The notes below the pieces were generated by a model. The model was not told the DNA's origin, searched no databases, and saw only the letters and a list, made by a program, of their open reading frames with translations. A stretch of DNA of 64,000 nt, from contig JAMWFC010000060.1 of NCBI GenBank assembly GCA_027475525.1, forward strand, positions 496,001 to 560,000, written 5' to 3'. How positions within the stretch are numbered: the stretch's first letter is position 1; every line of letters starts with the position of its first letter. The DNA is from Macrolepiota albuminosa. Lineage: Eukaryota; Basidiomycota; Agaricomycetes; Agaricales; Agaricaceae. Both the position numbers and the translations under genes were made by a program. This document shows, in pieces, positions 1 to 11,383 of the stretch.

Positions 1-2
1 TG

Positions 3-3000
3 ACCCCACCCAAGCAACCAACACGCGCTCAACAGATTGTGACTAGCAGCCTGGGTAATCATTTTACTAGCCCAATAAAACGTCATAAGAAGTATAAATC
101 TAGAACTTATGTTGAATATATGGGCAGAGAAGAGGAAATTTCGAGGCTGAAAGCCAAGATCGATCTTCTCAAGAGGCAAGCAGCTGGCTCTGGCCTCACT
201 TATCCTCTTCCAGCACCTGTTGCATCCCACAATGGTCCTATGAACACCTGTGAACCTCTTGCTGACACCAAATCCCCATCTGACGACATGCTTCCTAGAC
301 CAGAGTGCATTGACATGCCTCAAGAAGACGATCATGTTCCACGACAAACTGTGCCAAATCAGGCTGCAAAGGACTTGTATTCCAATTGGATGGATCTTTT
401 GGAGCGGCTGGTCATGCCTTTGACAGTGTATACCTCAAATTCAATTGAGAAGATACTGGAGAGGGTTTTTGACCTAAGGGGAAACTGCAGGACAGATGGA
501 GGCTGTATGGCAAAGAGGAATGAAATAGTTTGCCTGTTTCAGGACTGTGCGTTCATCCTTTATTTTTTCAATGTCTACTCAAATGCTCATTGGACTATAC
601 AGATTTTCAGAAGCTTTCTGTGGAGTGGTGCAGCTGCAAGGATCTTCCTTGTGTTCTCGTAGCCAATAGACTGTTTCTCACTGCCCCTTTGTATCCTCGC
701 ATGGCCATCTCTGTTCACCTTCTTGACTTTTACCATGCACTCTTTGAAAAGTCATGCGACGCTGTTAATGTCATGGCAAGTGCATTGAACATGTTTTATA
801 GACATAGGAGGTTCATCATTATGGATAAAAAGGCACGTCTAGATTATCTAAATTAGTAACTAACAATAATTGATGAGGATTTCATACACAGGGTGTGCCG
901 ATTCAGGATGCATTTTGTAGAGGTCTTGGATATGCAGCACAGTGGTATGATAATCTTCAATTACATGTAGAAAAGCAAGTAGATTCTGCTGTTCTTAATG
1001 CTGACACTCGAATACAGAGCAACTCTCTGACGACACTGACTGAAGCTGATGTTGGATTGCGTAACTCTTCCACAATGTTATTGTTATCTTCACCATCTAA
1101 ACGTTGTCTTATCACAGAACCAACAATGAAGCCGTTGCCTCAATTATATCCTGGCAAGTGTGCACGTGTCCTTCAACAGAGATGTCCATGTTGCTTTGGG
1201 GGAAATTTATTTGGACAATCATTGGAACACAAGTAAGCATTTTCCAGTCTGAGAATTGATTTTGACTCATTGAATGCAGAGGTGGAGATATTCAAGTATG
1301 TTTCGATGGCAATTTCAACCATCGACATCTACGGACTGCAGAAGATTTGCTCCACTTCTATGACCCTGTCTACATTATTCCGAAGGAGTTTGTTGATAAA
1401 GTTGGCATGCGAATGGAAAATTTTTGAACTACATATAAACCTCGCCTCCGCAAAGCTGTTGTGCCAGATGAAGCGATCAACGAGTGTGAATCATCACATA
1501 TTGCAGGCAAGGGATCCAACATCAAGACAAATATAGAAAGATTCAATGACTGCGGTCTCATGGCTCTTGTTTGTTGGCATGATATACCTATATTTTTGGC
1601 TAATATTGATACCCCTGGAGAACAACAAAAGTACAGAGTAGCAATGCTCCAGCGTCTTTTTGATCTACTACCTGATCCAGCAATAGTGTGTGCACTTTAT
1701 GATGTTGGATGTGTGCTTGACCATAGCCTTCATACTGTGAGTCTATCTCTACTTTTACCATCACACGTTATTGAATTTCCCAGTATGACTTTCTGCCAGC
1801 TGACATCACTAAGCGACTACTCTTAGCAACCAGTATTATGCACGCTTTTGTCCATCAATGGGCCTGTCAGATTGTCAACAATCCTCGGATACAGACAGGT
1901 TTAGGCTTAACTGATGGAGAAGGAGTCGAGCAACTATGGTCACGCATGAGGAAATTAATTGCAGTAACAAGGACATCTGGTGTTTGTATAACTACTACCC
2001 TTCCTTTTATCTTCTCTGAAACTCTTTCAAGCGATCTCGCCACCTTTATCTAGTTGATCGACAAGTAGCATCAATTGGCTCTGAGTTATGTAGTGATCTT
2101 GGTGCTTGGATTGGTCGTAGGCTCCACAAAGGGGTAAAGGCTCAAAGTACCAAGGCATGTAAGATTTTAGAATCATGTAGTATTGAAGAAACAGTCTTGC
2201 AGTCTGAATGGGAACTACAGTAGGCATCTGAGCTGTCAGTTAGGGCTTGTAAGCATTTGCTTTTTTTTTCAGAGTTAATTTTGTTTAATATCATCTACAG
2301 AAGCACCCGTTTAGCTCAAAAAAGAGCTCGATACAGTTTTAGCACTGCAGGGTGATCTCAAAACCTGCAAAAAAACTCTTCAAGCCACCCAATTAACGCT
2401 GTCAAAGACAGTACCATCTCCCAAGTCATTACAAATTCTCAGCAATCTTCAAGAGCATCATGAGCAACTCAAAGAAGATATCAAAGAGCTTTATTCATCG
2501 CTCAGTATTCAGGACTCATATCCTGAACTTCATGGCATTGATTTGGAATTTGTGAAGTATCTCTTAATTGCTTGCAATTTCAAAATCAATGTTCAAAAGC
2601 AAGCAATTGGGAGCTTTTTCGAATGGGAACAGATTGACCAAGCTTCAGATGGTCAAGACCATGCACTAGGTGTGTTCCTTATCTATCCCTCTCTTTGCTA
2701 TTCTTGACAAAGGCTCAAGGTACAAAACTACATCAAGCAACCCGTGCTGCTATAAAAAAATGTGCTCCTGCCCTTATGGCAGGACTACAGAAATATAATG
2801 ATCTTTGTGCAACACTTGCAACTATGTACCAATCAGAATGGGCCATTCCTTTACCTGAACCCTTACCAACAGAGTTGCATCCACTACGTGATGCTCCGAA
2901 CCTAATGGAGGATGTGTGGATCAGCTGACCCACAGAGCAAGTACCATATTGGTTGAGTGATAGTAGAGTATGGGAAGGAATTCATGCCATGCTGAAGGTC

Positions 3001-3109
3001 AATCGATGTGCTGAGGAGTACCAGCGGCTTCAGATGGAAGCTGTTAACCTTGTTCGATGGTTTTTTCATGAACTTATTGCTGTCGAACTTGCTCTGATAG
3101 AACCTGCAA
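3..3109 (+). pseudogene. KDZ (Kyakuja-Dileera-Zisupton) transposase, 5'-truncated by window edge, decayed
   Basis: The frame is open to the left edge, so the N-terminus is missing. In order: a charged helical segment (about 90-200), a Cys cluster of the type found N-terminal to KDZ transposases (about 490-660, with EWCSCKDLPC after an intron at 547-602), a conserved helical block (LLDFYHALFEKSCDAVN), then the RNase H-fold transposase core. The likely catalytic acids are Asp in CFDGNFNHRH (codon 1305-1307), Asp in YDVGC (1701-1703) and Glu in TDGEGVE (1919-1921). A C-terminal helical region runs to 3109, where a GTAAGT intron (3110-3190) leads into the Ulp1-like part. In-frame stops (for example TAG at 2221-2223 and TGA at 2926-2928) show that it is dead. 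The family is recognised by motif memory; no search was run. Confidence 0.85.
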
Positions 3110-3190
3110 GTAAGTTTATCTCCTTGGTCATTACCATGCAATGAGTTACATCTATCAATAGATATACATCTTCATGTTCTTCTTCAACAG

Positions 3191-5179
3191 CGCCAGTCAC
3201 ACCTTCTCAGTCTCTGCTCTCTATAGGCAAGCCCGTTCATGTCACAACATATTTTTAACACTCTTGCTACTAAAGCTATAAAGATCGCTCAATCTTTGGG
3301 ACCCACTCAACTTGCTGACGGTATTGGTATCAATGATCAATAAACAGGGCCATCAAGTCTACCATTCTTTTCTCAGGATTAAGCAGAAGACCTTGAAAAC
3401 TTAGATATTGAAGTCGACGACAGTCAGAGTATTGCTATGAGCATGGAGGAGATTCTGTTTGTCGACTATTTAGAACAGATTACCGAGAATGATCAAATTG
3501 GTGAAGTTGATGCTGCAGCCCCTAGTGTCGACATCTCATTAAGATGGCAACTACCGGTACTTGTCTTTTATTGTTACGAATGATAAGCTTACTGAACTCT
3601 TTTTAGTTCCCTTTGAACCCCCATTATGGGCTTCTCTGAGAGCTAGATCTTCAGCCTTTTGCAGAGGTTGAGCCGATCATCCAATCACAATATTTTTCTT
3701 TTCTTCAAGGACGTTATGTTTTTACTCCACAAGAACTTCAAATGTTGAAATCACAGAGTGGTCGACTTAATGATGTATGTATTAACGGCATTTCTGCTGT
3801 CTTAGCACATCAGTTTTCAGAGCCAACCAGGACCACATCTTATGCCAGCCAATGCTGTGCCCTCTTCTCAACTTACGATCTTCCTATGATGCGGTACAAT
3901 GCAAGTGATGCTGAGATTTGGCAACGAACTTAGCACACCAACTATTGGAACTATAATATCTGGATCCTACCCATACATCGCCCTATTATGGAACATTGGG
4001 TTATGTGCACTATTATACCTTCAAATGGGGAAATCCACCTCTTTGACAGTTTTGCACAGCAGGAGGCATGGACAAGCGAAATTAAGGTAAGTTATCATAT
4101 TTTATTGTGTATTTTAAAACTTGATTTTTACTCAGGATATAATGGCTTTTGTTGCTCGCCTTGTCTTCTTAGTAAATCAAAATGGAAATTCACTTCAAGT
4201 CATTACATCTGGATGGGTAGCTCAACCCACAGTCATTTATCTGTCACGACCCCTCCCCCCCGGAACCTCCCCGGGACACCCGGAGCCCTGCCCGGGAACC
4301 TCTCCCGTCAATCCCACAGCGCACCCCGCCCCTACAGCTGCCGACGCCGCCATCACACGCATCAATGACCGCCATCAGCCAGCCCCCTCGGGACCCCTGC
4401 ATCACGGACCCCGGGATCAACCGCCATCAATGATCGGATCATGCGGCTTGCATCTGGCCATCACGCATCACGCCCCACGCATCACGACTCCCTCCACGCC
4501 AATTGATTGCGCGTCCCCACACGCACAATCCCGGTATACAGTCCCTGACCGCTACTCAATGACCCCCGGAACTTATCCCAGACACCCCGGAATCCCGAGA
4601 CATGATCCATAGTACTTATAGTGTAGTTCTCCGCTGTATTCGCTAGTCTTGATATTACTTTGGTTATTGCGTGCCCTTTTGCTTGACTGGTACGCCTTGA
4701 TTGGTATGCTTCGACTGGCACGCCTAAATATTCACGTGCTCTAAGTTTTGGTACGCACTTCGCGACTCTTGATTTACTAACTTGGTCTCGTCTTAGAACC
4801 TCCGGTTCACGACTCGACCCCCCTAGCTCTCAGTTACCTCCAACCCAAAACCCCCGGACACTAGTCCCCTCTCCCGGGATTACCCCTGTCCTCGTCTTGA
4901 ACCCCGGAGTCCTAGCCCCGGAGTTCCAGACACCCGAGTATTCGTAGGTCAAGTCTGCATCGTAAGGGCGTTGCTTTCCCGGAAAGCCCCCGACTCAGCA
5001 GAACCTGACATTATCCACAACAAACAAATTATGTTGATTGTGGAGTGTGGGTCATCACTAATGTCACCACTGTTCTTGCAGGATATCCAGTTACAGGGAT
5101 TCAAGAAGATGAAATTCCTATGATTCAAACTTCACTTTTACGGACATTTTGTGCTTTACCTATTCATAAATTCAAATAA
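3191..5179 (+). pseudogene. Ulp1-like cysteine protease (C48 type) of the KDZ element, split by a solo LTR
   Basis: This follows the transposase across an intron and may be its C-terminal part or a partner gene. The catalytic set of a Ulp1/SENP fold is visible: His in EHWVMC (3994-3996), Asp in LFDSF (4045-4047) and Cys in YVDCGVWV (5039-5041). An intron lies at 4087-4135 (GTAAGT to CTCAG). A 769-bp solo LTR sits between the Asp and the Cys. Taking out the LTR and one TTATC target copy gives an open frame from 4136 to the TAA at 5177-5179. A TAG at 3931-3933 also interrupts the frame. Ulp1-like proteases are common companions of KDZ transposases in mushrooms; the substrate is unknown. Confidence 0.8.
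4242..5010 (+). mobile_element. Solo LTR of the element-B family
   Basis: The 769-bp LTR starts TGTCACGACC and ends CCTGACA, flanked by the 5-bp target duplication TTATC (4237-4241 and 5011-5015). It matches the LTRs of element B (35836-36564 and 45988-46736) in inverted orientation and lies in the sense direction on this strand. It keeps the predicted transcript-start motif AGTCTTGATATTA at 4645-4657. Recombination between the two LTRs of a former full copy is the usual origin. Confidence 0.92.
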
Positions 5180-5267
5180 ATATTTCTCGTGCATGTAAGT
5201 ATATTCAAATAAAGTTCATACATAACATAACATGCACTACTTGAAAGTCAACAACTTGATAGCAATT

Positions 5268-5763
5268 CTAAGTAAAGAGAGATTGATATAGAAACTCTTT
5301 TGATTTGTGCAATGCAGCCATGTCCTCCTCTTCCAGTGTTGTATATAGCCCCAGGTCCTCTACACACTTCATGACATTCGAAACGTTTTTCATCAACACT
5401 TCTGATTGTCTCCACTCCTTGCCCACTCCGGCTAACTGTAGTATTTCTTGCTGATAGGCAACCATCTTCTTGTGATATCTTTTAGTGCAAACTATGGCCT
5501 CAAAGATGGCATTGGCACTGTGACTTGCCATGTACTGCTTGTACAACATTTCCATGTAGTCAAACAGTGATATACCAACATGCTGTTCTAGTCTTTTTCC
5601 AATCTGTTCAGCCTTGGTTGTCTAATACAATGGATGGTGTGGATCATCTCTACATTAAAGTTTAGAAGTTTTCTGGTTAGTGTAATAAGACTTACACAGA
5701 AGAAATACATTGAGATTCGTTGCGAGCTTCTTTTGGACCGAATACAATGGGCCTGAGCTCTAT
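5268..5763 (-). CDS. Hypothetical multi-exon protein, C-terminal exons only
   Basis: The last exon (5268 to about 5622) encodes a helical, mostly charged segment that includes AEQIGKRLEQHVGISLFDY and ends KSKEFLYQSLFT. An intron ending in ATTAG joins it to a short upstream exon (about 5699-5763) ending near PKEARNESQC. It lies tail to tail with the Ulp1-like gene. I see no catalytic motif, signal peptide or membrane segment, and I cannot place the upstream exons. The style resembles uncharacterised proteins found beside KDZ elements, but that is memory and not evidence. It could also be a decayed remnant. Confidence 0.4.
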
Positions 5764-7364
5764 TCTTCTACATGTAAGAATAAAGGCATATATTATCAGA
5801 TAAGTACATACTGCTCTGCTTTACACTTTTGATAATTGTTCTGGTGGCAAGAACTAATAGCTGCTTTATGTCTGCACTCCAGACATTACATTAATAAGAA
5901 TATTTCTGACGAACTAGACACTTACCTGTGGTAGCATCAACGACTTTTAGAATTAGCTGCAATTCTTCTCTCTTCATCTGTGTGATATAGGTGACAGCGA
6001 CCCATATTTGATGAGGATGAATGGTAACTTGGTCGATCAAAGTTGAGTACAAATATAAAGCATTCTCCGAATGCTGTCTTACTTTTTTAATTTTGTCTGA
6101 CCTTTTTATACAAATATTAAATTCTTAATTCATTCCATTTTGGGACATATCTGCAGCTATGTCATCGGTGCACCTGCTTATATAATCAATCCTTGATCCA
6201 TGAGCGACAAGAATTAGCTATGTACAAAACACTCAACCGTACCATATCACATCTAATCTGAATTATATTTGTTCTTACCCACATTCCCTCCCTAATAGAA
6301 CGCTAAACAGCTTCACACCAAGCATATATGTACATTGAGAACACGTTGCCAAGTCAGCCAATAGACAATATATTTAATTAGAAACAGGGTAAGAGCTTTT
6401 ACAATTGTCTTTGAAAATATAGACAGATGTATGATGGCCATTACAGGCGTAATCCTGACTGCACTGGGGTTGTGAGTTTCCTCCTCACAACAGAAAAATT
6501 GGAAGAGGAGGTGTTGTAATATTGGTTGTAGAGCAGACCTGCTCCTTCATCTTTTGCAGAGGATTGGGATTGGCAGCACTGATCACCTTCATTGTTATCG
6601 CATGTACACTATTTAGTGGTCTTGATGCAGCATGACAACAATCTGATCATGATGTAAAATGAGGTTATGCAAAAATTTCAGAGTTTATTAGTCATCAGAT
6701 CCGTTCAGACCTACACGTGTCACTCAGATGTATCATTCTTCCTCTCTCTCCTCTTTTATCATTTGTCTGACTACTATTGCCTTTCCCAGAATTCTAAACA
6801 TATATATTATCATCATTGTGAATCAATCATCTAAAATTCTAACACTTTTCTTGTAAGCTGAATATGGGTTTATAGCGGATTAGGCCTTATTTCAAATAGA
6901 CTTCTTGGTCATTGCTTGCACCACTTGTCATTCATTTCCTGCAACCAGATTCTTTTGCCATCGCTGGTATTTTCTCTAATCCACACAAGTAGGAAATATA
7001 ATCACACCATTTATGAACAGACACAATCAATCATCTACTTCAAATTCTCTTTTGCTACAATCTTGATTTTTCTGTGGCATCCAGCAAACAGTCAACCTTA
7101 CAGCAATATCGTTAACAATATACTCTGGCTTCTTGATCCATGCTTTTCTTTGATAGAAGACTGCAACTCATTATGTGATTCATGTTACAGCAACACCATC
7201 AAATCCATCCATTTATACCACTGCCAGATGCCAACTTCCCCCCCTTTTCTTTACACCCCATATTCATTGCACGTGAAGGAAAACAATACTTGTGAAGAAA
7301 AGAAATACTGCCAAGTTAATTTTCATGACAATGCAAGCTTGGAAGTTTACTGACCAACATATAG
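5764..7364. other. Intergenic, AT-rich, no supported gene
   Basis: There are only short ORFs. The longest (6916-7353, plus) has no ATG-led domain, low complexity and no recognisable motif. It may contain 5' exons of either neighbouring gene, but I cannot define them. No LTR ends or inverted repeats were recognised. Confidence 0.5.
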
Positions 7365-7868
7365 ATGCAACTTGCCAGTCAACATATAGATGATCCCCTA
7401 TCTCCCAATTTCACAGTTGTGTATGACCATGCTGAATGTGGAGATGCTAGCAGTGGTAATCTGCCCATGAAGGAGAGTTTGCCTATGCAAGAGAGTCTGC
7501 TCTCACGCAATCCAATTTACTATGGTCCCATCCCAGTGTATGAAAACTCGTTCTCTGAGCAGTTGGGAGGAGGGCCCTGGAACTTCCGTCAGCATGTTCC
7601 ACTGACTCCACTAGGATCTGAGACAGAACAGGGTCATAATTTTGCACATCGTCATGCTGAAATGGCTGCTTCTCCTACGCCATCTCCTGAAAATCTACTT
7701 GAAAAATCACCTTCTTGGTCCTCCGGCATACAGAACACTACGTCTCTTAACAACTTTCTTGATGGGCTTGATGACAATGTCATTGCCAGCCTAGCCGATC
7801 AGTCAACAAACTTCTCACCAAGCCCCAATCAGAACAACATCCCTGTTGATATTGTCTCACTGAGCCCC
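7365..7868 (+). pseudogene. Hypothetical gene, first part (interrupted by element D)
   Basis: An ATG at 7365 opens a Ser/Pro/Asn-rich, probably disordered protein (168 codons to the break). It is cut at 7868 by element D; the target duplication is GCCCC (7864-7868 and 25678-25682). Splicing out D continues the same frame into 25683 (SLSP followed by NHNIIAVDL). I recognise no domain in this part. The function is unknown; the remainder is listed at 25678-29271. Confidence 0.6.
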
Positions 7869-8041
7869 TGTAACCGGAGTTACAAGTTAGAACTATCTTG
7901 TGTGTATCACACAGTGCTAAATCAGACCACAGTATCGGATTTGACTAGTACGTAGTGTGAAAACAAGATGTTATCTTACATAATACTCTACTAATTGATT
8001 ATAGCGTCGTTGATGCTAAGATCACGGATGACTCCATTACA
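7869..8041 (-). repeat. Element D 3' LTR
   Basis: The 173-bp LTR pairs with 25505-25677. It carries the TGTAACCGGAGT end and ends CCATTACA. It is preceded by target copy GCCCC at 7864-7868. Confidence 0.93.
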
Positions 8042-8051
8042 TACCCCCCAA
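8042..8051 (-). other. Element D polypurine tract
   Basis: On the minus strand the sequence TTGGGGGGTA lies directly before the 3' LTR, where plus-strand DNA synthesis is primed in LTR retrotransposons. Confidence 0.6.
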
Positions 8052-8399
8052 TGAGACCGAATACTTGGTCTTTTAGAAAGAGAGGTAGAGCGAGATGAAA
8101 GATGCATGGTAGTGCAAACAACAGATGACTACACGCGTATAGCGTGGCTGCAAGGCGTTAGCACTCATGCGCAATGGAGATGTGTTGTCTGGACACAATA
8201 GGACGCAGTCCTTATCAGACAAGGGCGCAGGTTGCACCAGCAGTAGATAAAAATGGTATGTATAAACAAAATACAAAAAACAAAAGGATGACCCCTCCTC
8301 TGGGTCCGCTGTATCTACACGCGACTCTAGAGTGCGTATCAGCTGAAATGGTTTGAGTGAAATACTCAGAGGTACATACACAATAAAGTATACAAGGGT
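8052..8399. other. Element D 3' untranslated stretch
   Basis: This is non-coding sequence between the accessory ORF stop and the polypurine tract. No further motif was seen. Confidence 0.6.
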
Positions 8400-10954
8400 C
8401 TAGGACCCGGATGACAATGCTTCCGCAACAGCGCCCGTCTCAGTCACCATTGCCTCCTCCTCCAGTGCGACATTAATCATGGGAGGGGAAGGCGCCGATT
8501 CCATCCTCGGTGGGGTTATAGGCCCCTCAACTGCAGGCGTGTCTACCACCATAGGCTCTGTTAGTGCGACGTTAATCGCTGAAGCGGTGGTGGTAAGCGT
8601 ACCCTGCTCTGCCGTGCGTGACAGGAGATTGACCCGGCCTGGGTCCATGTCCGCTGCGGGCAGGTCATGCGCTGCCGAGCGTTTTAGGAGGTTGACCCGA
8701 TTCGGGTCCATGCCAATCAAGTAATAGAGGCCATTGGCCTCAGGGTTTTCCGGGAGCTTGCTCTCCTCGTGGTGCTTGAACATCAGACGATAGTGATCAT
8801 CTTCAGTCATCTCCCACCATCCATCCCATTGCGGGATTGCAGCAGGGGTGCCATACTTGGAGAGGCGCTCCATGCGCTCGTCATCGACCTGCTTGAAGAT
8901 GTCCATAGACATCGTGGGGGAATGGAACTGCTGTTCCAGGAAAACTACGCCGTACGTGTATGTGTGGTCCACCCATTCCAGCGGAATCCGGTTGTGTAGA
9001 AGGACATGTAACGCGTCGTCATCGGAGAAGTTCCGTGCATGGTCGTCGGGCACATGAACTTGGTGAATTTTGAGCTGCGGCCCACATTGGGGCTCAAATG
9101 GCTGCTCGGGGAACATGGCATCATACGAGGCAATTGCCTCTCGATAAAGCCCTGGACAGGCCATGATGAGGGTCATGCACTGCACGATCACTGGCTTGGC
9201 TGCGCTGTTAGCGCACAATGCTCGACATAAGGCGAACCCAAAGAGGGTCCGCCAGTGCATGCAATAAGCATGATCCACGGCGATACCTTGATAGGTATTT
9301 TCCAACCCGGGTCAGCCAAAGACCAGCGCGTACTGCGCCAGTTGGTCAGGGTCGAACAGTGTGGCTGGATCCTGAGCGCGCATTACGCGCAACGCCATGG
9401 TGCCATCATCTTTTGTGCGCAAGAAGCGCCCCGGAATGTGTCATTGCTCAACAAGAGCGATGTCGTCAGGGCCCTGCATCGGGTTGACGAGTTCTTGGTA
9501 CTTAGGCTCCTTCATCAGGAGCTGCATGGTTCGATCATGCAGAGCCTCAACTGTTCGCTGCGCGAACATCTGGAGCTCTGTGATCAACATATATGCGACG
9601 ATTCTGTCATGATGCGGGACGTGCACATTGGCGTAGTACTTATAGAGCCGGTCCAGCTCTAACGGAGTGCGGGGAAGACCGCGTGGGGCGTGCTTATACA
9701 CAATCATGCCCGGGATGTGGGCAGGATGGCCAGAGGAATACTCATATGACGCCGCTCTATTGGCATCAGCTCCCATCAGCACCTGCCCGGGATGTGGGCA
9801 GGATGGCCAGAGGAATACTCATATGACGCCGCTCTATTGGCATCAGCTCCCATCAGCACCGTATTCATGGCATACGAATAATAGGTGCAATGGCTGAGTG
9901 CTCCTCTAAAGCATGAGTTCATTTGCTCGATATCGAGCGGACCCCACACCTTCACTCCCAAGCCATTGGGGATCCTCCCCGAGAATTCATCCTCAGCCCT
10001 ATACTTCTGGGCCTTTAGCTCCTTGGTGCGAATCACCTTCTTTCTTGCAATGCGCTTATTGCACGATACTCGTTGGAATCAGTCCACGGCCAATTCCCCC
10101 TCCTCCCCATCCTCCTCCTGCTCCAAACTCGACTCTCCATAGTTGCTCTTGTCGGACAGGGATGGTACTGGTCTTTTGCCTTTATCAGGCCTGGTCTTCC
10201 CTCTCAAGGTCACCACCAGACCATCATACTGCTCCGGTGTACGGGGGTCTGGAGTCAAGACGACCATGGGATACTTTTCTGGTGGGGCTGGTACAAACAC
10301 CGGCAGCATGAACAACATCTGGACTTCTCCCACTCATGCGGGAATGCCAGCAGGAAAGAGTATAACCTCCAATTTGGAGGCATCGAGAGGCGGCTTGCAG
10401 CCGTGGCGCTGACGAGACGGCCCTGACTTGGTCAGGGCGGACAATTCTGATTGTGGCTGAGCCACCGGAGGGGCAGGCGCATTTTGTGCCAGAGTATTCC
10501 CTCCAGGCCCAGCGCAAGGAGTGACAATAACGGGCGCTCTTGGCGCCACAGCGACGGGTTTGGGCCCCCTAGGTGGGGCCCAAGATGATGTGGCTTCCTG
10601 CTGACCCAAGGACAGACCTGCCAAGGGTTCACTGACGGCAGCCAGCGACTCTGAAGAGGCCTGCGGGCCCGACTCGGGTAACCACGATGACAAAGCCACA
10701 GGCTGAGCAGGCTGCTCGTGGCACGCGAATTGCGCTTCCAACGGCATCCTTGCCTGTGGAGGGTCGACTGGTCGACTGGGCTGATATCTCGCCCTCTTGA
10801 CCTCAGCAGTCGATTCCTCACTCGTGGCAATTTTGCGCTTAGACGCACGTTCAATCTGCTCCAGCGCTGTGACGCGCTGCCTCTTCATCAGCTCGATCTG
10901 GTCAAGCAGCCCCTCCATCACCATTACGGCCAAGCTGTCCTGCAGAAAGGACGC
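8400..10954 (-). pseudogene. Element D accessory ORF, 3' part
   Basis: This is the larger part of a sense ORF downstream of pol; the start is at 17540 on the far side of element C. After removing C and the 77-bp duplication (9707-9860), the total is exactly 979 codons including the stop. In-frame TGA codons at 10334-10336, 10079-10081, 9441-9443 and 9312-9314 each stand where Arg fits. The N-terminal half is Pro/Ala/Ser-rich with a helical patch after the C insertion point. The C-terminal half is a well-folded-looking region (for example SSGHPAHIPG and YKHAPRGLPRT, then FSDDDALHVLLHNRIPLEW) ending in a low-complexity tail. I see no protease, RT, zinc-finger or membrane segment. It resembles a family of uncharacterised Agaricomycete proteins I remember only loosely. 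Its role in the element is unknown. Confidence 0.75.
9707..9860. repeat. 77-bp perfect tandem duplication 1
   Basis: Copies at 9707-9783 and 9784-9860 are identical. The duplication shifts the frame of the D accessory ORF by 2. Confidence 0.97.
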
Positions 10955-11275
10955 TGTCAGGGGACTCCTCGCTCTTGTCTGGTCACAATTTCCTTTTCTG
11001 GAGTTTCCGGAGAACTCCGGAGCATTTCCCGCGCCCCGGAGTTCTCCCAGCCTCCCGGAGCTAGCCGTTGGATACTGTACAGTTGTTCCCACGCCCGTCC
11101 GCCCCCGTACTGATGTGCCGCACTGGCAGAGGAATCCTTAGACTTGTTCTCTTTGGATTTCCCTCTGCCAGGTGATTAGTTATTGATTGTACTGTTGTTA
11201 CTGGCTCTAATATACTTTGGATTTCCCTCTGCCAGTTGTGTGATAGTGCCGCAACCTCCAGAGGTCGCCCTTACA
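10955..11275 (+). repeat. Element C 5' LTR
   Basis: The LTR is 321 bp and pairs with 16756-17076. The predicted transcript-start motif AGACTTGTTCT is at 11140-11150. The string TTTGGATTTCCCTCTGCCAG occurs twice downstream of it. Confidence 0.95.
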
Positions 11276-11277
11276 GC

Positions 11278-11288
11278 AGAACAAGTCT
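11278..11288 (+). promoter_or_regulatory. Element C putative self-primer binding site
   Basis: AGAACAAGTCT starts two bases after the LTR end and is a perfect 11-nt complement of AGACTTGTTCT inside the LTR (11140-11150). This is the arrangement of Tf1-type self-priming. No tRNA-type TGG start is present at this place. Confidence 0.65.
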
Positions 11289-11383
11289 CCTAATTCCGGT
11301 CTGGAAGCCCCCCATAGCTGTCAGAAGAATTCTCTGGCTCCTATCTGCCGCTTCTCCACCAGTTTTAAGCATCTGGATCTTCT

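Noticed and set aside
6916..7353. Plus-strand 145-codon ORF with many Cys and Ser
   Set aside because: It is low complexity in AT-rich sequence with no ATG-led domain; chance is enough.
9707..9860. Tandem repeat as a possible biological minisatellite or domain duplication
   Set aside because: The same 77-bp period recurs at ten other unrelated sequences, always perfect and always two copies, which fits an assembly overlap.
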